In this document: piece by piece, positions 34,920 through 43,633 of the stretch
Layout: each line of letters begins with the position of its first letter
Position numbering within the stretch: position 1 is the first letter of the stretch
Assembly (NCBI GenBank): GCA_040290295.1
Contig: PSMW01000005.1
Location: 62,001-126,000 of the forward strand
Length of the DNA: 64,000 bases
DNA from: CAADGV01 sp040290295
GTDB taxonomy: Bacteria; Bacteroidota; Ignavibacteria; UBA10030; UBA6906
Direction of reading: 5' to 3'
Translations under genes and position numbers: made by a program
The notes under the pieces: generated by a model
Seen by the model: the letters and a program-made list of their open reading frames with translations, nothing else
Databases searched by the model: none
Told to the model about the DNA's origin: nothing

Positions 34920-34944
34920 AACTCCACCTCTGTGCTGTTACCGT

Positions 34945-35502
34945 TTAGAACATATACAAACATTTTGCGACGCGATCGTACATCGTCTGTCGTGGTTGTC
35001 GAGGATCAGGTTGGATTTGGAAGTTGTAGAATCGATCTACGCTCGGTCCGGCAAACCCCATACGAACCTTCGCGTTGCTCTCTCTGCAAATATAGCCTGA
35101 CGGGAGTACGAAATCAAGGTTGAGGTCGATTGCCAGATCGAACCGCCGATCTTTGATGAGAGTGAGAAATGCCGGACGAGGATGAAAGAACAGATCGACG
35201 TCCGTTTCGCGAATCTGGACGAAGTGACTCTTCGGCATCAAGCGAAGGGTTTCAAGCCCACGCTCGTCGCCGATGACCGTGATGCGCTCTTCATCGAATT
35301 TCCGCTTGAGCATGACAATGACATTGAATGCCGAAAGGAGTTCGCGCTGATTGAGGGGCATCACGACCAACACACGCTGTGCACCCGACACGGCGCGGGC
35401 GAACGAAATCACGTCATCGCGCCATCCACGAAAGTGGAACGCCGCAAGCGCCATCCCAATCCTTCGCCGCAGTGCCACCAGCATGTTCTTCCGTGCCGTC
35501 AT
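34945..35502 (-). CDS. GT9-like protein, half length (heptosyltransferase N-domain-like)
   Basis: The 185-residue product resembles the N-terminal Rossmann domain of ADP-heptose:LPS heptosyltransferases (GT9). It has RVLVVMPLNQRELLSAFNVI in place of the usual first strand-loop, ITVIGDERGLETL, and RRFDLAIDLNLDFVLPSGYI followed by KVRMGFAG. GT9 enzymes are about 330-370 residues with a second, donor-binding domain; that half is missing here. The protein ends naturally at TAG-like context before the STAS start. The ATG overlaps the ligA stop (ATGA), so translation is coupled. Catalysis is doubtful without the second domain; a binding or vestigial role is possible. Confidence 0.6.
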   Translation of the reverse strand: MTARKNMLVALRRRIGMALAAFHFRGWRDDVISFARAVSGAQRVLVVMPLNQRELLSAFNVIVMLKRKFDEERITVIGDERGLETLRLMPKSHFVQIRETDVDLFFHPRPAFLTLIKDRRFDLAIDLNLDFVLPSGYICRESNAKVRMGFAGPSVDRFYNFQIQPDPRQPRQTMYDRVAKCLYMF

Positions 35503-37519
35503 CGCCGTATCATCTTCTTGAACGCTTCTTCGTCGATCGTCGGAATGCCCAACTGTTTCGCCTTCTCCAATTTCGAGCCTGCATCTTCGCCGACCAACAC
35601 GTACTGGACATTCTTGCTGACACTCGACGCCACTTTTCCGCCCGCCTCTTCGATCATGCGCTTGGCTTGCTCGCGAGTGTACGTCGGCAGCGTTCCGGTC
35701 AGCACAAACGTCAATCCGCTGAGTGGTCCCTTTTTGCGCGGGGTCGCCGCGCTCATCGTCACGCCGGCTTCCTTCAGTCGGCGGATGATCTCGCGATGAT
35801 GTTTCTCGCGAAAGAAGCGAGCGACGCTTTCGGCTATCTGCGGGCCGATGCCGCTGACCGCTTGCAGATCCTCCACGCTCGCACGCTGCAGCGCGTCGAT
35901 CGACGGGAAGTGTTCGCTCAGCAGTTGTGCAACGCCCTGCCCCACGTGGCGAATCCCCAAGGCGTAGATGACGCGATGGAATGGTCGCTTCTTGCTCTCT
36001 TCGATCGCGTCGAGAAGATTTTGCGTGCTCTTCTCTCCCCACCGTTCAAGCTCCACCATCTCCTTGCGATGTTTGTGGAGAACAAACAGGTCGGCATAGT
36101 TCTTCACCCAACCCAACCCCACCAATTGCTCGATGACGGCTTCACCTAACCCTTCGATATCCATCGCCCCGCGCGAGGCAAAATGCTCGATGCGTCCCTT
36201 GACCTGCGCAGGACACTCGGCGTTGTCGCAGTAGTAGTTCACTTCACCTTCGGGCTTGAACAATGGCGAGCCGCACTCGGGACAGTGTTTCGGTATCGTG
36301 TAGGGCACAGCGTGTTTGGGACGCTTGGCAAGGACAACCTCCGTCACTTTCGGAATGACGTCGCCGCCTTTCTCGACAATCACCGTATCGCCGACGCGCA
36401 GGTCCAGCTCCTGGATGTAGTCCATGTTGTACAAACTCGCGCGACTCACCGTGGTACCGCCGACGAACACCGGTTGCAGCTCCGCAACAGGTGTGATCGT
36501 GCCGACCCGCCCTACCTGTAGGATGATGTCCTTGAGAATCGTTTCCGCCTTGCGCGAAGAGAATTTGAAAGCGATAGCCCAGCGCGGGCTTTTTGCAATG
36601 CTACCCAGACGCGCCTGTTGTTCCAACGAATCGACTTTGACGACGATGCCGTCGATATCGTACGGAAGATCGTCACGCTTCTGTTCCCATGTTCTCCAGA
36701 ACGCAATCACCTCGTCGATGCTTGCACACAACGTGGTGTGTTCGTTCACGGGAAAACCGAGGGAGCGAAGGATCTGGAGATTGTTGTAGTGGCTCGTCAG
36801 TTTGGCTTCGGGTGCAAGCAGGAAGTATGCGAACATCTTGATGGGGCGCGAGGCAACGATCTTCGGATCTTGCAGCTTCAGTGTTCCCGCGGTCGAGTTG
36901 CGCGGATTCATAAAGAGCTTCTCGCCTGCCGCTTCGCGTTGCCGATTCATCTCCACGAAATCCGCTTTGTCCATGTACGCCTCGCCGCGTACTTCAATGT
37001 TGAGGAAGTGTTTGTCGGGATTGCGAAGCCGGAGCGGCAGGCTGTGAATCGTGCGCAGATTTGCGGTGATGTCATCGCCCTGTGTTCCGTCGCCTCGCGT
37101 TGCTCCTTGCACGAAAATGCCGTTGCGATACCGCAGGGCGATCGCGACGCCGTCGAACTTCAACTCGGCAACATAGCGCGGCTTGTCGTTGCCCAACAAG
37201 GTCCGCACGCGGCGATCGAAATCTCGAATTTCCTCTTCGGAATATGAGTTCGCCAAACTCAACATCGGCGGATCGTGCTGAACGGTCGGGAACTCTTTGG
37301 TCGGCTGTCCGCCGACACGCTGCGTCGGCGAATCGGGTGTTTGCAGTTCGGGATACCGTTGCTCCAACTCCTGCAGCTCACGNNNNNNNNNNTCAGCCGG
37401 TCGTATTCCTCATCGGAGATGGTCGGCTCGGCAAGGACGTAGTAACGGTAGTCGTGTTCGTGAAGCTCTTTGCGCAGCTTCTCGACGCGTGCAATGATCG
37501 TATCGGGAACCGTTGCCAT
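35499..37519 (-). CDS. ligA: NAD-dependent DNA ligase (interrupted by an assembly gap)
   Basis: LigA seals nicks using NAD. Read from ATG 37519, the Ia domain (LRKELHEHDYRYYVLAEPTI) ends at SDEEYDRL, where ten N (37383-37392) shift the frame; it resumes at RELQELEQRYPELQTPDSPT. Two missing bases would give the conserved EYDRLMRELQ and a 670-residue protein, the normal length. Further motifs are AELKFDGVAIALRYRNG with the adenylated lysine (about 117), the four-cysteine zinc finger (CPECGSPLF, CDNAEC), helix-hairpin-helix repeats and a C-terminal BRCT domain (LSGLTFVLTGTLPTYTREQA). The gene is followed by the overlapping GT9-like gene and preceded by the RodZ-like gene, 3 bases upstream. Confidence 0.95.
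37383..37392. other. Scaffold gap of ten N inside ligA
   Basis: Ten consecutive N interrupt the ligA N-terminal domain. Two bases (TG on the minus strand) would restore the family consensus YDRLMREL and the frame, so the true gap is probably tiny. Confidence 0.95.
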
Positions 37520-37522
37520 AGG

Positions 37523-38302
37523 TTATCGCAAGGATGAACGATCGAGTGTCACGTTGCGTGTCACGTACCCGCGGCGAAACGGGATGGACACGGGTTTGTT
37601 ATCGAGCGTGAAGGAGATGGCTGTGGGATTACCGACGGTCAGCAGCGTGAAGCGTGTCTTCGCCTTCCATTGCCTCGAGGTGTTGGGATAGAGAAAGTGC
37701 TGCGACCGCAGAGAGTCGTCCACAATCATCTCCATCCATACGCTATCGGTGGTGGTGGCTGCAAGGGTCAGGCTGTCGCCCACCGAGGCCGGCAGTGCGC
37801 CGAGCGCGTTGGTGCGCGTGGTATCGCGGTGCGCCCCGCGCGATTCTACCTCCTTCACCACCTCACGAAACGGCACCTCCCTCACCTGTTGTGTCGGTTC
37901 CTTGTGCAGGGCGTCCCACACCACGATATCTAAGAGCACGAGAAAGACGACGGCGATGATAATCTTCCATGCAGCGGGAATGTGTGAAACAACAGCAGGC
38001 AAGGTTTCGCTCACCGCTTTGCGTTCAGGGGGTGGTGCCTCGCGTCCCCTCGTCGGCTCGGGAGGCGCCTGTTGTGCGAGCCACGCGTCATAGCGCCGCA
38101 TGGTCTCGTGCGGATCCAGTCCGATCGTTGAGGCATACTCACGGATGAACGCGCGAATGTACGCTTGCGGCAGCGCATCCACTTCCCCTCGTTCGAGCGC
38201 TTCCAACATTTTCAAATTGATCAACGTCTGATCAGAAATTTCTTCGAGAGGAATGCCGCTTGCTTCACGCGCTTGTTTCAGGAAGGTGAAGAACGGATCC
38301 AT
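37523..38302 (-). CDS. RodZ-like HTH membrane protein (DUF4115 type)
   Basis: The 259-residue product has an N-terminal helix-turn-helix of the HTH_25 class (MDPFFTFLKQAREASGIPLE, ISDQTLINLKMLEALERGEV, LPQAYIRAFIREYA). A Pro-rich linker follows, then one transmembrane helix (about 110-128, IIIAVVFLVLLDIVVW) and a beta-rich periplasmic domain like DUF4115. RodZ links MreB filaments to the membrane and wall enzymes; the mreBCD cluster is elsewhere in this window. The ATG at 38302 is used because the longer frame upstream overlaps the histidine kinase. It lies between the kinase and ligA. Confidence 0.85.
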   Translation of the reverse strand: MDPFFTFLKQAREASGIPLEEISDQTLINLKMLEALERGEVDALPQAYIRAFIREYASTIGLDPHETMRRYDAWLAQQAPPEPTRGREAPPPERKAVSETLPAVVSHIPAAWKIIIAVVFLVLLDIVVWDALHKEPTQQVREVPFREVVKEVESRGAHRDTTRTNALGALPASVGDSLTLAATTTDSVWMEMIVDDSLRSQHFLYPNTSRQWKAKTRFTLLTVGNPTAISFTLDNKPVSIPFRRGYVTRNVTLDRSSLR

Positions 38303-38316
38303 AGCTTCTGCACCAG

Positions 38317-40556
38317 TTACGAGGTCATCGCCGGTTGCCGACGGTTGTCGAGCACGGAACGCACTTTCGTGGCAAGGTCTTCCAGTTGGAAAGGCTTTGG
38401 GAGATAGCCGCTGATCGCCGATGACCATGACGCTTCCTCGATGCTGGCGCGCCCGTGCCCGGTGAGGATCACAATCGGGAGATCGGGATTGATGGCTTTC
38501 AACTGATGAAACGTTTCGCGTCCGCCCATCAGCGGCATATTCATATTCATCAACACCAAATCGATCGACGCACGCCGTGTGCGGTACAATGCGACGCCCG
38601 CCTTGCCGTCGTGTGCTGCGGTGACGGTGTAGCCGAGATTCGAAAGCATGTCCCGCGCAATTTCACAGACACTCACCTCATCATCGATGATCAAGATATG
38701 TTCGCTGCCGCGCGGCAAGCGCATGCGCCGTTGTTCGGCGGCAACACGCACCTGTACATCCGAACTGGGTAGAAAGATGGTAAAGGACGTCCCCTTGCCC
38801 ACCTCGCTTTCCAGATTGACGAATCCGCCGTGACTCTGCACCACGCCATAGACCACAGATAAGCCCAGTCCTGTACCGAACTCCTTTGTGGTGAACCACG
38901 GTTCGAATACGCGCAGCTTGTTTTTCTCGTCGATGCCGATACCGGTATCGGTGATCGTGATGGCAACGAAGCGTCCCGGCTTCACCGATGCATAGTGCGT
39001 CACGGTATGCGCATCCACATTCACATGCGCCGTGCTGATGGTGACGCGCCGTTCGGCATGGCGTCGCGAGCGTTCAGCAACACATTGAGCAGCGCTTGCT
39101 GAATCTGTCCCTCGTCGCCGTTCACCTGTAATGCCTCGGGAGTAAAATGCTTCTCAACAATGATCTCTTTGCTCACGCTTCGCTCGAACAAAATGAGCGT
39201 TGCATTGATCAAGCGATGCACATCCACCGGCTTGACGATATTCTCGGTCTTGCGTGCAAACGTCAGCAATTGGCGCGTGAGCGACGAACCGCGGTGCGCA
39301 GCGTCTTCGATGATGTGCACGTACTTCGCAACGTCATGGTCTTTGGGCATGTGCCGCCGCATGATGGTGGCGGAGCCGAGGATCGCCGCAAGGATGTTGT
39401 TGAAATCGTGAGCAATGCCGCCGGCAAGGTTGCCGATGCTGTCGATCTTCTGGGCATGCAGAAGCGCGGCTTCCATCCGCTTGCGTTCGGTAATGTCGCG
39501 CGCAACAATCCTTGCATGGATCGTGGACCCATCCTCGGCAAAGACGAGCGATGAGTTGATGTTGACGTAGAACCCCGTCCCGTCCTTGCGCACCATCCGT
39601 TCCTCCAGATTGCTGATGCCGCGCCCCTCCAAAAACATGCGGATGAGCAACTCGTCGAGTGCTTGCTGCCGTTCGGGTTCGAACAGGTGTTCGAACCGGC
39701 GTCCGAGCAGCGCGCTCTTGTCGTACCCGAGCATGCGTGCGCCCGTGAGATTGCACCCGGTGATCATGCGATCACGATTCACGCTGATGTAGATATCGGG
39801 CGAATGTTCGAACAGATCGGAATACAGGCGCTCGGATCGCTTCACGCGATCGAACAGTTGTGCGTTGTTCAATGCCACGCTGATCTGATTGCCGAACGCT
39901 TCCATCAGGTCGGCTTGCTTGGCGGAAAACATATCGAACGCCGTTCCCGCAACAACCAACACACCCAACACGCTGTCGATCGAGCGCAACGGAACCGAAG
40001 CCCAGAATTGGATCCCCAACGTTTTCAGTTCCGGGTCGATCTTGCCGATGCTGTCCACCAAACGCTCACGCTCGACACGCGGTTGATGCAGCCAGGCCGA
40101 CGGAGGAATGTGTGCATGCGTTGGAAGGCGGAGAAAATCTTTCGAGGTGCCTTTCGCACTCTTCCATGCCATCTGCTCACCATCCAGGAGATAGATCCAG
40201 CCGTAAGGTGTATCGAGCAATTGCGTCGCCTTGTCCAACGCCGTTTGCAACACGTGCTCCACCTCGACCGACCTGTTGACGGCTTCAGCAATGGTACTGA
40301 TGGCGAGCAACTGGCGCCGCTGTTCATCGAGCTGGCGCGCGTACTGGAGTGAGAACAGCACGCTGAAAAAGCCGATGAGTCCCACCGCCAACACACTGAT
40401 GAAGTCCGTCCATCGCAGCGTCTCGCCCGTCAAAAGGATGGCGGCAAGGATGGTTGCCATCGTTACGATGACGGCGGTCGAGGCAACGACCTGCGCCTGT
40501 TCCACCAGTCCGAAGCCCTCGACGTACGAACGTATTGCACGAATTGGGTTGCGCAT
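38317..40556 (-). pseudogene. Hybrid histidine kinase, frameshifted (GAF-PAS-HisKA-HATPase-REC)
   Basis: The 5' part (40556-39021) encodes membrane helices (about 15-60), a GAF domain (about 75-240), a PAS domain (DIYISVNRDRMITGCNLTGA) and a HisKA H-box GGIAHDFNNILAAIL. It then runs into a premature stop just after the N box NARDAMPNG. The 3' part (to 38317) continues in another frame with TDTGIGID, GTGLGLSVVYGVVQSHGG and a receiver domain. One added base at about 39041-39053 would rejoin them as a 746-residue kinase. The receiver site reads LMNMNMPLMGG, with Asn where the phosphoacceptor Asp is expected. Either an assembly error or decay; alternatively two coupled polypeptides, since GTG overlaps the stop (GTGA). 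Confidence 0.75.
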
Positions 40557-40911
40557 TGCGTGTGCAATGTACGAAAGTTGGCAGGGACAGGCAATAAGTC
40601 TCGATCGCGATAGAGAACCTTCCACGAAGGCGCGAAGAGGCAAAGGACGAAAGCCCACTTTCAAAGATCGCCATCCTTCTCTTCCTCATGTCCGATCAGG
40701 ACGGTGGCGTGGCTTGAAACGGGAGTCAAAACATTTTCATCCTCTTCGCGCTCGTGCATCGTTGCGTGCACCACTCACGGATGTTAGAAAAGAAAGCATC
40801 CGCATCGATCCTCAAAGAGGAAAAACACTCGCGTTGATTTTCGGAGGTGATTTCGGTTAATTGATGCACAAGCATTGTGCAACTGCTGTACGCTCAGGTA
40901 CGAACCAAGCC
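40557..40911. other. Divergent intergenic region between the hybrid kinase and mutS
   Basis: About 350 bases lie between two genes transcribed away from each other, so both promoters should be here. A strong Shine-Dalgarno-like ggaggtga at 40843-40850 lies 13 bases before an ATG at 40864, which is in frame with mutS. I see no small gene or terminator hairpin. Confidence 0.5.
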
Positions 40912-43542
40912 ATGTCCACACCTCTCATGAAACAGTACGCTGCCGTCAAGGCGAAGTATCCCCACACGATACTGCTGTTTCGTATGGGTGATTTCTTCGA
41001 GACGTTCGAGGAAGACGCCAAGATCACCTCGAAGGTGCTCGGCATTACGCTGACCAAGCGCGGCAACGGCGCCGCGGGCGATGTCCCGCTGGCTGGGTTT
41101 CCTCATCATGCGCTCGAATCGTATCTCCCAAAACTCCTCAAGGCCGGGTACCGCGTCGCTGTGTGCGAGCAGCTCGAAGACCCACGGTTTGCCAAGGGCA
41201 TCGTCAAGCGCGACGTGATCGAGGTGGTCACACCCGGCGTTGCGTTCAGCGACAAGGTGCTCGATCAGAAGCGCAACAACTATCTCGCTGCCGTCGCGCT
41301 GCCGACGGCGGTGGCTGCCGCGAGCGACCCGGTCGGGTTTTCGTTTGTGGATGTTTCGACGGGGGAATTCCACGTCGCCGAGTTTCCCCTCAAGCACTTA
41401 GCGGAACAACTTGCCACCGTCGCGCCGTCCGAACTGCTTGTCCAGAAGCGCGACGCCGCGTCGTTGCAGGAGATGGTGCGCAACGCATACGGCGGCATCT
41501 TCACCAAAGTGGACGATTGGGTGTTCACGTTCGATTACGCTTACGAGCAGCTCATCACACAATTCCATACCCAATCGCTCAAGGGGTTCGGTGTGGAAGA
41601 ATTGCGGCTGGGCATCGTTTCGGCTGGGGCTGCCATGCACTACCTGCGCGAGACACAGAAAGCCCATCTCCCCCACATTACCTCTCTGCGCCGCTACGAC
41701 GTGGGCGAGTACATCGTTCTCGATCCCTCGACAAAACGCAATCTCGAAATTCTCTCGTCGCTCTCCGGATCGAGCGAGGGGACGCTCTTTGCTGTGCTGG
41801 ATAAGACCGAAACACCAATGGGCGGGAGAATGCTGAAGCGGTGGATCAACCAGCCGCTCAACGCTCTCGAACCGATTCAGCGAAGACTTGCGGCCGTCGA
41901 GGAACTTGTGCAGAAGACCGACGTTCGAGACCGGATCGTGTCGCTCCTGCAACGCATCGGCGATCTGGAGCGCCTGAACGCCAAAATCTGTACGGGGCGT
42001 GCAGTACCGCGCGAGGTGGTGGCGATGAAGGTCATGTTGAAAGAAATTGCCGCCATCAAACAGCAGACGGCAACACTCCAGGGCGATGTGCTGAAGTCGA
42101 TCCACGAACGGCTTCAGCCTCTTCCCGAGATCGTTGCACGCATCGAGGCCGCGCTGGAACCCGACGCGCCGGCAACACTCGCCGATGGCGGCGTCATCCG
42201 CCGAGGCTACAACGCGGAGTTGGATAGTCTTCGCACGCTGACATTGGACGGCAAACGCTGGATTGCTGAATTGCAAAAAACCGAGCGAGAGCGCACAGGC
42301 ATCGGCTCGCTCAAGGTGGGCTTCAATAATGTGTTCGGGTATTACATCGAGGTCACCAACACGCACAAGGACAAGATACCCGAAAACTACATCCGTAAAC
42401 AGACGCTGGCGAATGCTGAACGCTATATCACGCCGGAGTTGAAGGAATACGAAGAGAAGATCCTTCATGCAGAGGAAAAGATCCTCGCACTCGAAACCCA
42501 GTTGTTCGACGAACTGCGCATGACCATCGCCGAGCATGCCGCAGCGATACAAACCGACGCGCAGATGATCGCAGCACTCGATTGCCTTGCCGCGCTCGCC
42601 CGCTCGGCCGTCGCATATGGATATGTGCGCCCCGAGGTCAACGACTCCACACTCATCCACATTGTCGGCGGGCGCCACCCCGTCATCGAACGCCTGCTGC
42701 CACCGGGCGATACCTACACTCCCAACGACGTGAAGGTCGATACGGCATCCGATCAAATTCTCATCATCACCGGACCGAACATGAGCGGCAAGTCGAGTTA
42801 CCTGCGAATGACCGGCTTGATCGTTTTGCTGGCGCAGATCGGGAGCTTCGTCCCGGCACAACGAGCAACCATCGGATTAGTGGACAAGATTTATACGCGC
42901 GTGGGAGCAAGTGACAATATCGCGTCGGGCGAAAGCACCTTTCTCGTCGAGATGCACGAAGCAGCCCACATCGTCAACACCGCCACCCAACGCAGCTTGG
43001 TGCTGCTCGACGAAGTCGGACGCGGCACCAGCACCTTCGACGGCATCAGCATCGCGTGGGCACTGACGGAGTACCTGCACGAACGGGTCGGCGCACGAAC
43101 ACTCTTTGCTACCCACTATCATGAACTGAACGAGCTTGCCGCGCTCTTTCCACGCATCAAGAACTACAAGGTGGAGGTGCGAGAGTACGGCGAGAAGGTC
43201 GTCTTCCTGCACAAAGTGACCCCCGGTTCTGCCGATCATTCATACGGCATTCAAGTAGCGCAGATGGCGGGCATGCCGGAAGAAATCACCGAGCGAGCAA
43301 AGACCATCCTCAACAACTTGGAGAAAGAGGAATTGAGCATTCACGACGATGCCGAGCGCGCGAGGACACAGGCAGCGAGCAACAAACGTCGGGGACGAGT
43401 TACTCCCAACGTACAGATGACGCTCTTCGAAATGAAAGACGACGCGCTGCGGGAAGAACTGCGGAAGATCGATGTAAATGCACTGACGCCGCTCGCCGCG
43501 CTCCAGAAACTTGCCGAGCTGGTGGCGCAAGCCAACCGTTAG
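40912..43542 (+). CDS. mutS: DNA mismatch repair protein MutS
   Basis: The 876-residue product recognises mismatches and starts repair. The N-terminal mismatch-binding domain has LLFRMGDFFETFEEDA, containing the Phe-x-Glu mismatch wedge. The connector, clamp and ATPase follow. The Walker A is ITGPNMSGKSSYLRMTG (about 620-630), then LVLLDEVGRGTSTFDGISIAW and LFATHYHELNEL. The C-terminal region contains the MutL-contacting helices. The ATG at 40912 gives the family-typical start (MSTPLMKQYAAVKAKYP); an ATG at 40864 would add 16 non-conserved residues but is nearer to a good Shine-Dalgarno. Confidence 0.97.
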   Translation: MSTPLMKQYAAVKAKYPHTILLFRMGDFFETFEEDAKITSKVLGITLTKRGNGAAGDVPLAGFPHHALESYLPKLLKAGYRVAVCEQLEDPRFAKGIVKRDVIEVVTPGVAFSDKVLDQKRNNYLAAVALPTAVAAASDPVGFSFVDVSTGEFHVAEFPLKHLAEQLATVAPSELLVQKRDAASLQEMVRNAYGGIFTKVDDWVFTFDYAYEQLITQFHTQSLKGFGVEELRLGIVSAGAAMHYLRETQKAHLPHITSLRRYDVGEYIVLDPSTKRNLEILSSLSGSSEGTLFAVLDKTETPMGGRMLKRWINQPLNALEPIQRRLAAVEELVQKTDVRDRIVSLLQRIGDLERLNAKICTGRAVPREVVAMKVMLKEIAAIKQQTATLQGDVLKSIHERLQPLPEIVARIEAALEPDAPATLADGGVIRRGYNAELDSLRTLTLDGKRWIAELQKTERERTGIGSLKVGFNNVFGYYIEVTNTHKDKIPENYIRKQTLANAERYITPELKEYEEKILHAEEKILALETQLFDELRMTIAEHAAAIQTDAQMIAALDCLAALARSAVAYGYVRPEVNDSTLIHIVGGRHPVIERLLPPGDTYTPNDVKVDTASDQILIITGPNMSGKSSYLRMTGLIVLLAQIGSFVPAQRATIGLVDKIYTRVGASDNIASGESTFLVEMHEAAHIVNTATQRSLVLLDEVGRGTSTFDGISIAWALTEYLHERVGARTLFATHYHELNELAALFPRIKNYKVEVREYGEKVVFLHKVTPGSADHSYGIQVAQMAGMPEEITERAKTILNNLEKEELSIHDDAERARTQAASNKRRGRVTPNVQMTLFEMKDDALREELRKIDVNALTPLAALQKLAELVAQANR

Positions 43543-43633
43543 CACACAAGCAGATTGCACATCCCGTGTCGAATACGTATTTTGAAGCAGGTTCAGCCCC
43601 AGCGATCCTCGAACACCACCTCGACCTCTTTAC

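Noticed and set aside
34583..37519. Reading the STAS gene and ligA as pseudogenes
   Set aside because: The frame breaks coincide exactly with ten-N gaps, and two- or three-base fills restore conserved motifs and normal lengths.
41398..42861. 487-codon minus-strand frame inside mutS
   Set aside because: It is a mirror frame of a conserved gene; its translation lacks any family signature.
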